Origin: GCA-001856825 sp038729485
GTDB lineage: Archaea; Thermoplasmatota; Thermoplasmata; Thermoplasmatales; GCA-001856825
Direction of reading: 5' to 3'
DNA: 55,969 bases
Assembly: GCA_038729485.1 (NCBI GenBank)
Contig: JAVYRX010000007.1
Span: forward strand, 1-55,969
The notes beneath the pieces were generated by a model. It saw nothing but the letters and a program-made list of their open reading frames with translations, had not been told where the DNA came from and did no database searches. The position numbers were made by a program, and so were the translations under genes. Positions 17,062 through 24,848 of the stretch are shown here, in pieces; the stretch's first letter is position 1, and every line of letters begins with the position of its first letter.

Positions 17062-17403
17062 ATGACGGACGATAAGGAACTCGAAGAACTGAGAAAAAGG
17101 CGCCTGATGGAACTTCAGAATCAGGCTGTTGCTCAGCAGGAAGTGCAGCAGAGAGAAGAGGCAGAGAGAAAGGCTGCGGAAAAGGAGAGGCACGAGTTCG
17201 TCAAGCGTTTCGTTACACCAGAGGCTTACGAAAGACTGTCTAACGTCAGACTTGTGAGACCCGAAGTAGTAGAAAACGTTGAAAACCAGATAATTATGCT
17301 GGCCCAATCGGGCAGACTGAACAGGCAGATTACAGATGCGGAACTGAAATCGCTTCTGGCAAGGCTGACGGAGAAGAGAGAACCAAGGATAGAGAGGAGA
17401 TGA
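17062..17403 (+). CDS. PDCD5-family DNA-binding protein
   Basis: Archaeal PDCD5/TFAR19-related protein, a small three-helix-bundle protein often called a DNA-binding protein; exact role unknown. The basic N-terminus (EELRKRRLMELQNQ) is followed by the core FVTPEAYERLSNVRLVRPE and a helix ENQIIMLAQSGRLNRQITD. The ATG at 17062, preceded by GGTGGTGGAG, is favoured over the GTG at 17053. It sits between eS19 and eL39, a conserved order. Confidence 0.94.
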   Translation: MTDDKELEELRKRRLMELQNQAVAQQEVQQREEAERKAAEKERHEFVKRFVTPEAYERLSNVRLVRPEVVENVENQIIMLAQSGRLNRQITDAELKSLLARLTEKREPRIERR

Positions 17404-17409
17404 GAAGAA

Positions 17410-17565
17410 TTGGCTAGAAATAAACCGGTGGCGTTGAAGAAAAGGCTGATGGCTAAAATAAAAGAAAATTCTAGAGTTCCCGCATGGGTCATGGTCAGGA
17501 CAAACAGGGCTGTCACTACCAATCCCAAGAGGAGAACGTGGAGAAGAAATAAGCTAAAGGAGTGA
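17410..17565 (+). CDS. rpl39e: Ribosomal protein eL39 (51 residues, TTG start)
   Basis: Very small, very basic large-subunit protein lining the peptide exit tunnel. Translation from TTG at 17410 gives MARNKPVALKKRLMAKIKEN and then SRVPAWVMVRTNRAVTTNPK ending in RRTWRRNKLKE, the full family pattern. It is too short for common ORF cut-offs. The stop codon overlaps the ribosome-binding region of eL31 (GGAGTGA). Confidence 0.95.
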   Translation: MARNKPVALKKRLMAKIKENSRVPAWVMVRTNRAVTTNPKRRTWRRNKLKE

Positions 17566-17570
17566 AAAGT

Positions 17571-17840
17571 ATGCCTGAAAAAGAATTAGAAATGACGATT
17601 TCCTTAAGAGAAATAATTTATGCACCTAGAAAAAGGAGAAGCCCCGCAGCGGTCTCTCTCCTGAGAAGGAGGGTCTCTAGGTTTGTTAAGGTACCTATGG
17701 AAAATGTGTGGATAGATGATGCAGTAAACAAACTCATATGGAGCAGAGGAATAGAGAAGCCACCGAAGAAGCTGAGGGTAAAGATACTGAAGATAGAGGA
17801 GGACAACTCGGCGGAGGTATTGCTTACAGACAAGGCATGA
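17571..17840 (+). CDS. rpl31e: Ribosomal protein eL31
   Basis: Large-subunit protein eL31 near the exit tunnel. The 89-residue protein has LREIIYAPRKRRSPAAVSLL, the basic helix and the WSRGIEKPPKKLRVKI strand diagnostic of the family. ATG at 17571 follows GGAGTGA closely and is better than an alternative start nine bases upstream within eL39. The stop overlaps the aIF6 start (ATGA). Confidence 0.95.
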   Translation: MPEKELEMTISLREIIYAPRKRRSPAAVSLLRRRVSRFVKVPMENVWIDDAVNKLIWSRGIEKPPKKLRVKILKIEEDNSAEVLLTDKA

Positions 17841-18493
17841 TTCAGAAAGCAAGAATTTTCAATTCACCGTTTCTTGGTGTGTTCATTCGAACCTGGGAAA
17901 AATATACTTTTTATCCCAAAGGTGCTGGGAGCGAAATAACAAAGCTAATTTCTTTCTATCTCAAGACTGAGCCCATAGAAATGACAATTGGGGGCTCAAA
18001 CTTAGTGGGTTCTCTATGTGCGATGAATTCTAACGGAGTAATTTTGGGGAGGATGGTCACGGAAGAGGAGCTGAAGATCATTCCGAATGACATACGCGTC
18101 GGCGTCATCTATGACAAATTGAACGCGGTGGGCAACAACATCCTGACAAATGACAGAGTGGCGATGGTTCACGAAGAGATGGGGGAGAGGTCTATGAAAA
18201 TAATTTCAGACGTGCTTGGGGTCGAAGTTGTGAAGGGTAGCTTCAAAAGCATTAAGACCATAGGTTCAAGCGGATTGGTCACAAACAAGGGCATCCTAAT
18301 TCCACCGAATATGAGCGATGAGGAAATAGAAGGTATTGGGGAACTCTTTGGGGTGAAAGGAAGTGTCGCCACTGCCAACTTCGGCAGTATGTACATCGGG
18401 GCTTCTGTTGTTTCCAACAACAACGGTGCCCTAATTGGTGAAGACAGTACGACCGTAGAAATTTCCAATATTGAAGAAGCATTGGGATTATGA
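17837..18493 (+). CDS. eif6: Translation initiation factor aIF6
   Basis: Anti-association factor that binds the large ribosomal subunit and prevents early joining of the small one. The 218-residue protein has the pentein-fold repeats typical of aIF6: SPFLGVFIRTWEKYTFYPKG, then GGSNLVGSLCAMNSNGVIL, then GSVATANFGSMYIGASVVSN. A longer open frame runs upstream to 17738, but it is a shadow of eL31; the ATG at 17837 overlapping the eL31 stop gives the family length and order. Confidence 0.96.
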   Translation: MIQKARIFNSPFLGVFIRTWEKYTFYPKGAGSEITKLISFYLKTEPIEMTIGGSNLVGSLCAMNSNGVILGRMVTEEELKIIPNDIRVGVIYDKLNAVGNNILTNDRVAMVHEEMGERSMKIISDVLGVEVVKGSFKSIKTIGSSGLVTNKGILIPPNMSDEEIEGIGELFGVKGSVATANFGSMYIGASVVSNNNGALIGEDSTTVEISNIEEALGL

Positions 18494-19008
18494 ACATAGA
18501 AAGGTGCCCTGGAGTCTACGATCCGGATGATGACTCATACCTTTTGGCAAACATAAAAGAGATAAGAGGGAAAGTTCTGGAAATAGGCTGTGGATCTGGG
18601 ATTGTTGGGTTAAGCTATGCGTTAAGAGGATCGAAAGTCTTAATGACTGACGTTTCCAAGGTGGCCGCATCATGCGCAAAGAAGAACGCAAAGAAGAATT
18701 CGATAGCTGCTGAAGTGATTATTTCGGATCTATTCTCTGCAATTCGTGGCAAATTTGATTTCTGCCTTTTCAACCCACCATACTTGCCATCAGGTGATGC
18801 AGACGATGTTTCGTGGACTGGTGGAATCAATGGAAATGAGATAACTCTGAATTTTCTAAAGAGCTTCAAGGATCACTGTAACGTTGCATTTCTTATAGAA
18901 AGCAGCTTATCCAGGATTGACAGGACCATATTTCCGAAGTTGAATTTCAAGGTAGTTGAGTCCTTAACTTACGATTTCGAGGTCATCAACGTTACCAGGG
19001 TGGAATGA
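18490..19008 (+). CDS. HemK/PrmC-like N5-glutamine methyltransferase (aMtq2 type)
   Basis: SAM-dependent methyltransferase of the HemK family. Archaeal short members methylate the GGQ glutamine of release factor aRF1. Visible are YDPDDDSYLL, the SAM-binding motif VLEIGCGSGIVGL and the catalytic NPPYLP motif. The 172-residue length matches the archaeal/eukaryotic Mtq2 form without the long N-terminal domain of bacterial PrmC. It overlaps aIF6 by four bases (ATGA) and is one base from the DRG gene, so the three are one transcript. Confidence 0.88.
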   Translation: MNIERCPGVYDPDDDSYLLANIKEIRGKVLEIGCGSGIVGLSYALRGSKVLMTDVSKVAASCAKKNAKKNSIAAEVIISDLFSAIRGKFDFCLFNPPYLPSGDADDVSWTGGINGNEITLNFLKSFKDHCNVAFLIESSLSRIDRTIFPKLNFKVVESLTYDFEVINVTRVE

Positions 19009-19009
19009 T

Positions 19010-20101
19010 ATGCCTTCCATCGATGATGAAATTGAAGAGCTGGAAAAGGAAATCAAGAAAACCCAGTACAACAAGGCTACCGAGCATCACGTAGGACGCC
19101 TAAAGGCAAAGATAGCGAGACTGGAAAGAATACGTGAAGAGAGAAGAAGCAAGGGAGGAGGGACCGGTTTTTTCATAAAAAAGAGCATATATCCAACTGT
19201 CGGGCTCATAGGTCCCCCATCAGTAGGGAAGAGTAGCATACTCAATGCCATAACTAATGCCGAGAGCAGGGTTGGAGAATTCGACTTTACCACTCTTTCT
19301 ATAGTTCCGGGCGTCATGGAATATAACGGCCTTAAATACAGAATCCTCGACCTGCCGGGAGTGATAGAAGGAGCGCACCAAGGAAGAGGAAGAGGGAGGG
19401 AAGTGATCTCCGTATTGAGGAATGTTGATCTCGTGGTAATAGTTCTCGACCCCTTCAAGCGAGATCCCGGGTACATAATTTCTGAGCTTCGGAAGGCAGG
19501 AATACGGCTTAACGAAAGACCCCCTAAAATTTCAATCTTAAAAAAAGAAAGGGGAGGTCTAAATATATCAACTACAGCCAAGGTTGAAGCAGACGTTGAA
19601 ATGATTGAGTCTGTATGCAAGGAGTTTGGTTTGATCAATGCAGACATCATCCTAAGAGAAAATGTGACTGTAGAATCTTTTATAGATGCAATATTAGGCA
19701 ACAGGTCTTACATCAAGGGTATAATAGTGATGAACAAGGCTGACGTTCCGGAGTTCAATGACGCGTATAGGTACCTGCTGTATAAAGGCTATGATGCTAT
19801 CCCCATATCTGTAAGCAGTCAGCTGAACATAGATATCCTTAAAGAAAGGATTTCAGGAACGATAAGGATGATAAAGGTATATCTGAAGTCTATAAACGGA
19901 GAAGATAACGAGGAACCTCTGATAGTAAAGGAAGGAAGCACCGTTGAGGACGTCTGCCTTTCAATACATTCTGATTTTGTAGAAAAGTTCAAGTTTGCAA
20001 CTATAGTTGGCCCTTCCGTGAGGTTTCCTAACCAGAGGGTAGGTCTTGAACACAAGGTTGAAGATGGGGACAGAATGATTATTTATATAAAAAAGGGATA
20101 A
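19010..20101 (+). CDS. DRG-family GTPase (Obg-like, with TGS domain)
   Basis: Archaeal homologue of eukaryotic DRG translation-associated GTPases. In order: an N-terminal basic helix region (EEIEKE-type, residues 1-50), the G domain with G1 GPPSVGKSS (about 69-76), G2-region FDFTTLSIVPGVM, G3 DLPGVIEGA, G4 MNKAD, an S5D2L2-like insertion, and a C-terminal TGS domain ending in VEDGDRMIIYIKKG. Length 363 matches DRG. It ends the housekeeping run. Confidence 0.94.
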   Translation: MPSIDDEIEELEKEIKKTQYNKATEHHVGRLKAKIARLERIREERRSKGGGTGFFIKKSIYPTVGLIGPPSVGKSSILNAITNAESRVGEFDFTTLSIVPGVMEYNGLKYRILDLPGVIEGAHQGRGRGREVISVLRNVDLVVIVLDPFKRDPGYIISELRKAGIRLNERPPKISILKKERGGLNISTTAKVEADVEMIESVCKEFGLINADIILRENVTVESFIDAILGNRSYIKGIIVMNKADVPEFNDAYRYLLYKGYDAIPISVSSQLNIDILKERISGTIRMIKVYLKSINGEDNEEPLIVKEGSTVEDVCLSIHSDFVEKFKFATIVGPSVRFPNQRVGLEHKVEDGDRMIIYIKKG

Positions 20102-20141
20102 ATTATTCCCGTTCAACGCTAAATTTCAGCTTCCATCAACA

Positions 20142-20153
20142 TTTTTATATAAA
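20142..20153 (+). promoter_or_regulatory. TATA box before the RAM-domain gene
   Basis: TTTTTATATAAA lies 13-24 bases upstream of the first possible start (GTG 20166). Normal archaeal spacing would place the transcription start near 20173, which argues that the real start codon may be the TTG at 20190. Confidence 0.5.
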
Positions 20154-20165
20154 GATGCAATAAAG

Positions 20166-20462
20166 GTGAAAATCCAGGAAAGTGAAAACTTGTCTGATAG
20201 GGTATTGGCATTTGTGGATCTATTCGTGGAAGCACCTTTGATGGATGACGTGATATTATCCCTTAAAGAGATAAAAAATGCGGTGCAGATATATGAAGTT
20301 ACGGGAGAGTTCGATATCATAATTTTGGTGAACGTTGCTGATATAGAGGAATTTAGGGATCTGCTCAAAAACAGGATTATGAGGATCAAGGGAGTAAAGA
20401 GTACTGTTACTTCGATAGTGCTAAAGTCGCACAGAAATCATACGTTAGAAGTACCTCCTTGA
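20166..20462 (+). CDS. Stand-alone Lrp/AsnC effector (RAM) domain protein
   Basis: A 98-residue protein that is only the C-terminal ligand-binding/oligomerisation domain of Lrp/AsnC regulators, without a helix-turn-helix. The RAM pattern is seen in VLAFVDLFVEAPLMDDVILS, YEVTGEFDIIILVNVADIEE and IMRIKGVKSTVTSIVL. Such proteins bind amino acids and can modify full-length Lrp partners. The start is uncertain: GTG 20166 or TTG 20190; the strong TATA box favours the latter or a leaderless message. It lies 80 bases upstream of kdpA. Confidence 0.88.
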   Translation: MKIQESENLSDRVLAFVDLFVEAPLMDDVILSLKEIKNAVQIYEVTGEFDIIILVNVADIEEFRDLLKNRIMRIKGVKSTVTSIVLKSHRNHTLEVPP

Positions 20463-20542
20463 AAGCCGATTTGGAAAAAGATTAGAATAGGGCGCCTATT
20501 TATCTAGGTGCAAATGTGGCATGTGCTTGAATAGGTGAAAAG

Positions 20543-22204
20543 ATGATAAGTCTTCAGGGCCTGTTTGTGGTATTCATTACTTGGGTATCTGTCATACCTG
20601 TTTCCTGGCTCCTATCTAAATACCTCGTAGGGGTCTTCACAGGCTCTGAGAGCAGACTTGACAGCTTCATGCTGCCTATTGAAAATTTCATCTACAAGAT
20701 CATAGGAGCTAAACCGGCCGAAGGAATGGGTTGGAGAGACTACTTTAAGGCCCTCATTTTCCTGAACTCAATTGAGGCTGTTATAGGCTTTATTCTTCTC
20801 CTCTTTCAGGGAAGCCTTCCGTTGAATCCGATGCACTATTCTTCCATATCCTGGTCTCTTGCCTTCAACACTGCACTTTCATTTGCGTCAAACACAAATC
20901 TACAGCATTACTCCGGAGAGACCACGCTATCTTATCTCAGTCAGATGGCTGTCATACAGTTTCTTCAGTTTGCATCGGCTGCAACAGGCCTTTCAGTTGG
21001 TGTAGCTATGATAAGGGGATTCTCGGGGAAAACAAAAAATCTAGGAAATTTTTACTATGATTACGTACGTTCTTTGACCAGGGTGCTTATCCCTCTATCA
21101 GTCATTTCTACGATAGTTCTCATATGGCTTGGGATTCCTCAATCTCTTTCAGGATACCAGCTCGTTGGAGGTCTCCAGCCAGGAATAAGAGAGATCATAT
21201 ACAGGGGGCCCGTAGCATCTCTTGTCTCAATCATGCAGCTTGGAACGAATGGAGGAGGCTATTTTGGGCTTAACTCTGCGTATCCACTGCAGAATCCATC
21301 ACAAATAAGCGATCTGTTTGAGATATTCCTCATGATGCTTTTACCTACATCCCTTCTATTCATGTTTGGAAGGGCGATAGGGAACAGGAAGGAGGCAAGA
21401 ACACTCGTCATAGCGGCCTACGCCATATATGCTATAGATATTTTTATAGCATTCCTCCCTTTCGTCCAGTCGAGGGGGGTTGAGGTGAGGCTTGGAAATG
21501 CTGCGTCTGTATTTTGGACCGTTACAACCACGGCTTTCACCACTGGTTCTCTTAACGTTTCGCTTTCGTCATTGAGTCCTATAGTCATTCTTTCGGCTCT
21601 TATAGGCATGTTTGTCCAGGGGGCGCCCGGAGGTATAGGCGTCGGGATAATGTATCTGCTGATGTATGTCATAGTAACGATATTTCTTGTAGGTCTGATG
21701 GCAGGGAGAACGCCTGAATATCTGGGAATGAAAATAGAAGGGCGTGACATAAAGAATGCAGTAGCAGCATTTATAACGCACCCGTTGCTGATCCTTGTGC
21801 CTGTAGTAGTAGCATTCGGATTAGGGGCAGAAAGGGCTGTCGGTATATTTCCAGATGCTGCTGGCTTCACTAAAATACTCTACGAATACGTATCTGCGGC
21901 TGCAAACAACGGCTCTGACTTCCTGGGATCCGAGGCAAATACCACATTCTTTAACGTCTCCACAGGAATAATTATGTGGCTAGGGAGGTTCGTTCCTATG
22001 ATATTCATGCTTTCTCTTGCGGACGGCATATCCAAGAGAAAGAGATCGCCCGTCCAGGGGCTGAGGACAGATTCTATAAGCTTCCCTATCGTGCTTGTCG
22101 TGAGCATACTTATTCTGACAGTCCTAACCTTCTTCCCTTTCTTGGTGATAGGGCCGGTTCTGCAATTTTTGGAGAGTCATTTTCTGGTGGTGGTTAAGGT
22201 ATGA
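20543..22204 (+). CDS. kdpA: Potassium-transporting ATPase subunit KdpA
   Basis: Channel-like subunit of the high-affinity K+ pump KdpFABC. About ten membrane helices and four pore-loop filters are seen: NTNLQHYSGETTL, GTNGGGYFGLNSAYPLQNPS, a third loop TTAFTTGSLNVSL, and NNGSDFLGSEANTTFFN. Filters one, two and four match the family; the third, usually TTTCGAVNAMHD-like, is clearly diverged but keeps the central Gly. Length 553 is normal. ATG follows GGTGA closely. It overlaps kdpB by four bases. Confidence 0.95.
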   Translation: MISLQGLFVVFITWVSVIPVSWLLSKYLVGVFTGSESRLDSFMLPIENFIYKIIGAKPAEGMGWRDYFKALIFLNSIEAVIGFILLLFQGSLPLNPMHYSSISWSLAFNTALSFASNTNLQHYSGETTLSYLSQMAVIQFLQFASAATGLSVGVAMIRGFSGKTKNLGNFYYDYVRSLTRVLIPLSVISTIVLIWLGIPQSLSGYQLVGGLQPGIREIIYRGPVASLVSIMQLGTNGGGYFGLNSAYPLQNPSQISDLFEIFLMMLLPTSLLFMFGRAIGNRKEARTLVIAAYAIYAIDIFIAFLPFVQSRGVEVRLGNAASVFWTVTTTAFTTGSLNVSLSSLSPIVILSALIGMFVQGAPGGIGVGIMYLLMYVIVTIFLVGLMAGRTPEYLGMKIEGRDIKNAVAAFITHPLLILVPVVVAFGLGAERAVGIFPDAAGFTKILYEYVSAAANNGSDFLGSEANTTFFNVSTGIIMWLGRFVPMIFMLSLADGISKRKRSPVQGLRTDSISFPIVLVVSILILTVLTFFPFLVIGPVLQFLESHFLVVVKV

Positions 22205-24309
22205 AGACACAAGACGACTCAGGACTAAGTTGGTCTTCAATACTAATAGACTCAATCAAAAGACTGAACCCATTTGTCCTAGTGCAAAATTTGGTAATGT
22301 TCCTAACGGAGGTAGCCTTTTTTGTCGTTTTTCTAATGGCAGTATTTCCATCATTGATTCCTGTGGTTTCTTCGCCACACGACAGATCGTTCTACGCGAT
22401 TGTCGCTGTCCTTCTAGTAGTAACTGTTTGGTTTAGTACCCTTTCTGATTCAATTGCGGAGGCTCAGGTTAGGAATACAGCCTCCAGTCTTAGGAAAATC
22501 AGGGAAAAAGTGCAAGCAAAAAAAATAAGGCAGGAAGGCGCTAGGGAATACGACATCGTTCTTTCTGAGGAATTGAAGAAGGGAGATCTGATCCTTATAG
22601 AGAAAGGGGACAGGGTTCCAATTGATTGCGAGGTTGTTGAAGGCATTGCAATGGTGGACGAGTCGCTTCTGACCGGGGAATCCGTAAACGTGAGGAAATC
22701 CATGGGTTCCACGCTTCTTGGGGGTTCGACGGTCGTATCTGATTCTCTTGTCGCAAGAGTATCCGTAAATCCGAGTGAAACTTACGTAAGCAAACTCATA
22801 GAACTCGTCGAGTCGTCCGCAAGGCCCAAAACTCCAAACGAGATCTCCCTCTCTATACTTCTTACCGGATTTACTGTGATATTCTCCATCATAATAGCAT
22901 CTCTGCTTGCAGTGGGAATAGAGCTTCATCTGGGCATTGACCTTGCTGTAATAATCGCGCTTTACGTCTGTCTACTTCCGACTACCATCGGCGCGCTCCT
23001 TCCTGCGATAGGAATTTCAGGTATAAACAGGATGTCCCACAACAGGATAATAGTAAAGTCCGGGAGGGCCATAGAGGCTGCCGGAGACGCTGACACTCTT
23101 CTTCTAGACAAGACAGGTACAATAACGAGAGGGATGAGAAAGGCCGTGCGTTTCATTCCCTTGGCAAATCATACTGAAAGGGAGGTGGGGGAAGCTGCTT
23201 TCCTCGCTTCGTGGGAAGATGATACGCCGGAGGGAAAAAGCATCGTTGAATTGGCATACGATCAGGGGTTTATACCTCAGGAAATTATGAATATATACAA
23301 ATCTGAATTTGAGGAATTCAGCGCAAAGACCAGGAGAAGCGCAGTAAAGATTTCTGACACTAGGGAGTTCGTCCTTCCGAAGGGAGGAAGAGATCTTCTG
23401 CAGAGAAGGCGGTTGCGAAAGAAATTCGAACCAGAATCACAAAAGCCGGAATTGGAAATTATTAAGGGCGCTCCAGACGCTGTGCTGGAATATGTCAAGA
23501 GAAAACCGGAGGGGTTCGACGAGCTACTTGAAAGGATATCTGAAGACGGCGCTACAGTTATGGCCGTAGCAGAATCCGGGGAGATCCTGGGTTTCATAAA
23601 GCTGAAAGATGAGATTAAGCCAGGAGTTAAGGAGAAGATAAGGGCACTTAGGGACATGAACATAGAGGTCGTAATGGTCACCGGGGATCAGCCTACAACC
23701 GCGGGGATAATATCGAGGGACGTAGGAATAGATGAGTTTATAGCAAGGGCAAGACCTGAAACTAAATACGATATGGTAAAGAAGGTTCAGAAAGAAGGAA
23801 GGCTCACAGCAATGATAGGCGACGGCACCAATGATGCACCTGCCTTGTCTGTAGCCGATGTCGGTCTCGCAATGGCATCCGGCACTGAACCAGCGAAAGA
23901 GGCGGCGAACATGGTTGATCTCGAATCAAACCCTTCAAAAATAATAGATGTAGTGGTTCTAGGAAAGCAGATTCTCGTAACAAGGGGTACAGTCACAACT
24001 TTCAGCATAGCGAACGATATAGCAAAATATTTCGTAATCGTACCGATAATGTTCTCGAGGCTCCCTCATCTTCAAGAGATAAATTTCATGCATCTAACTC
24101 CGCATGTTGCAGTATTGTCAGCCCTAATATACAACGCACTGATAATTCCTGTGCTCATACCACTTGCGCTGAAGGGAAACAAGGTAAGGCCTTTAAACAC
24201 CATGAAGATGTTTTTAAGAAATATGATGATTTACGGTCTCGGCGGAGTCGTTCTCCCGTTTATAGCAATAAAGCTGATCTCTATCCTTGTGATAGCGCTG
24301 GGGGCTTAA
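22201..24309 (+). CDS. kdpB: Potassium-transporting P-type ATPase subunit KdpB
   Basis: Catalytic P-type ATPase subunit of Kdp. Motifs: TGES of the actuator domain (about 158-161), DKTGTIT with the phosphorylated Asp303, the KGAPDAV nucleotide-binding motif, VMVTGDQPTTA and GDGTNDAPALSVADVGLAM of the hinge. Seven or so membrane helices are seen. A Lys/Arg-rich insert (GRDLLQRRRLRKKFEPE) in the nucleotide-binding domain is longer than I expect. Length 702 is near normal. Fused in operon with kdpA and kdpC. Confidence 0.96.
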   Translation: MKTQDDSGLSWSSILIDSIKRLNPFVLVQNLVMFLTEVAFFVVFLMAVFPSLIPVVSSPHDRSFYAIVAVLLVVTVWFSTLSDSIAEAQVRNTASSLRKIREKVQAKKIRQEGAREYDIVLSEELKKGDLILIEKGDRVPIDCEVVEGIAMVDESLLTGESVNVRKSMGSTLLGGSTVVSDSLVARVSVNPSETYVSKLIELVESSARPKTPNEISLSILLTGFTVIFSIIIASLLAVGIELHLGIDLAVIIALYVCLLPTTIGALLPAIGISGINRMSHNRIIVKSGRAIEAAGDADTLLLDKTGTITRGMRKAVRFIPLANHTEREVGEAAFLASWEDDTPEGKSIVELAYDQGFIPQEIMNIYKSEFEEFSAKTRRSAVKISDTREFVLPKGGRDLLQRRRLRKKFEPESQKPELEIIKGAPDAVLEYVKRKPEGFDELLERISEDGATVMAVAESGEILGFIKLKDEIKPGVKEKIRALRDMNIEVVMVTGDQPTTAGIISRDVGIDEFIARARPETKYDMVKKVQKEGRLTAMIGDGTNDAPALSVADVGLAMASGTEPAKEAANMVDLESNPSKIIDVVVLGKQILVTRGTVTTFSIANDIAKYFVIVPIMFSRLPHLQEINFMHLTPHVAVLSALIYNALIIPVLIPLALKGNKVRPLNTMKMFLRNMMIYGLGGVVLPFIAIKLISILVIALGA

Positions 24310-24310
24310 T

Positions 24311-24757
24311 ATGAAAGCTTGGAAAGATCTGACGACTCCTGTTAGGCTTGCTCTTGTTACGATATTGATATGCGGACTTCTCTTTCCGATTGTAATGACG
24401 GGCATCGGAGAGGTTGCCTTCCCTTATCAATCTCAAGGATCGCAGCTTTATTACGACGGGAGATCCATTGGCTCAAGCCTAGTGTACCAGAATTTCTCCC
24501 TCCAAGTATTTTTCCATCCATTGAACAGTTCTGTCGCGGGGGCAGATCCTGATATTCCATTTGATTTTGCAGTAGCACAGATTCCGAGAATACAACAGGC
24601 AACCGGGCTGTCGTATTCCACTCTCAAAACAATTCTGGACGAGTTCAAACAATATACACTGTTTTTCTTCGGTTCCGCCTTTGTAAATGTGATAGAGGTG
24701 AATCTTTATCTGGCAGAGAAATACCCTTCCATATATGATCAATATCTTGAAAAGTAA
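24311..24757 (+). CDS. kdpC: Potassium-transporting ATPase subunit KdpC
   Basis: Accessory subunit that stabilises KdpAB. One N-terminal membrane helix (RLALVTILICGLLFPIVMTG) precedes an outer domain with the family signature ADPDIPFDFAVAQIPRIQQA. At 148 residues it is shorter than the usual 180-200: the loop between the membrane helix and the signature is reduced. No kdpF-like small ORF, kdpD or kdpE gene follows. Confidence 0.93.
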   Translation: MKAWKDLTTPVRLALVTILICGLLFPIVMTGIGEVAFPYQSQGSQLYYDGRSIGSSLVYQNFSLQVFFHPLNSSVAGADPDIPFDFAVAQIPRIQQATGLSYSTLKTILDEFKQYTLFFFGSAFVNVIEVNLYLAEKYPSIYDQYLEK

Positions 24758-24848
24758 TTTTGCCTGCCTAATTTTCCGTTACTGGTACGGTAAAAATTAA
24801 CTGTTCTACTTAAGAAAAAATTAAATTCATTAAGATTTTCCTAAACAC

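Noticed and set aside
17738..17836. N-terminal extension of aIF6 in the frame overlapping eL31
   Set aside because: The extension is a shadow of the eL31 gene; family length and the ATGA overlap put the start at 17837.
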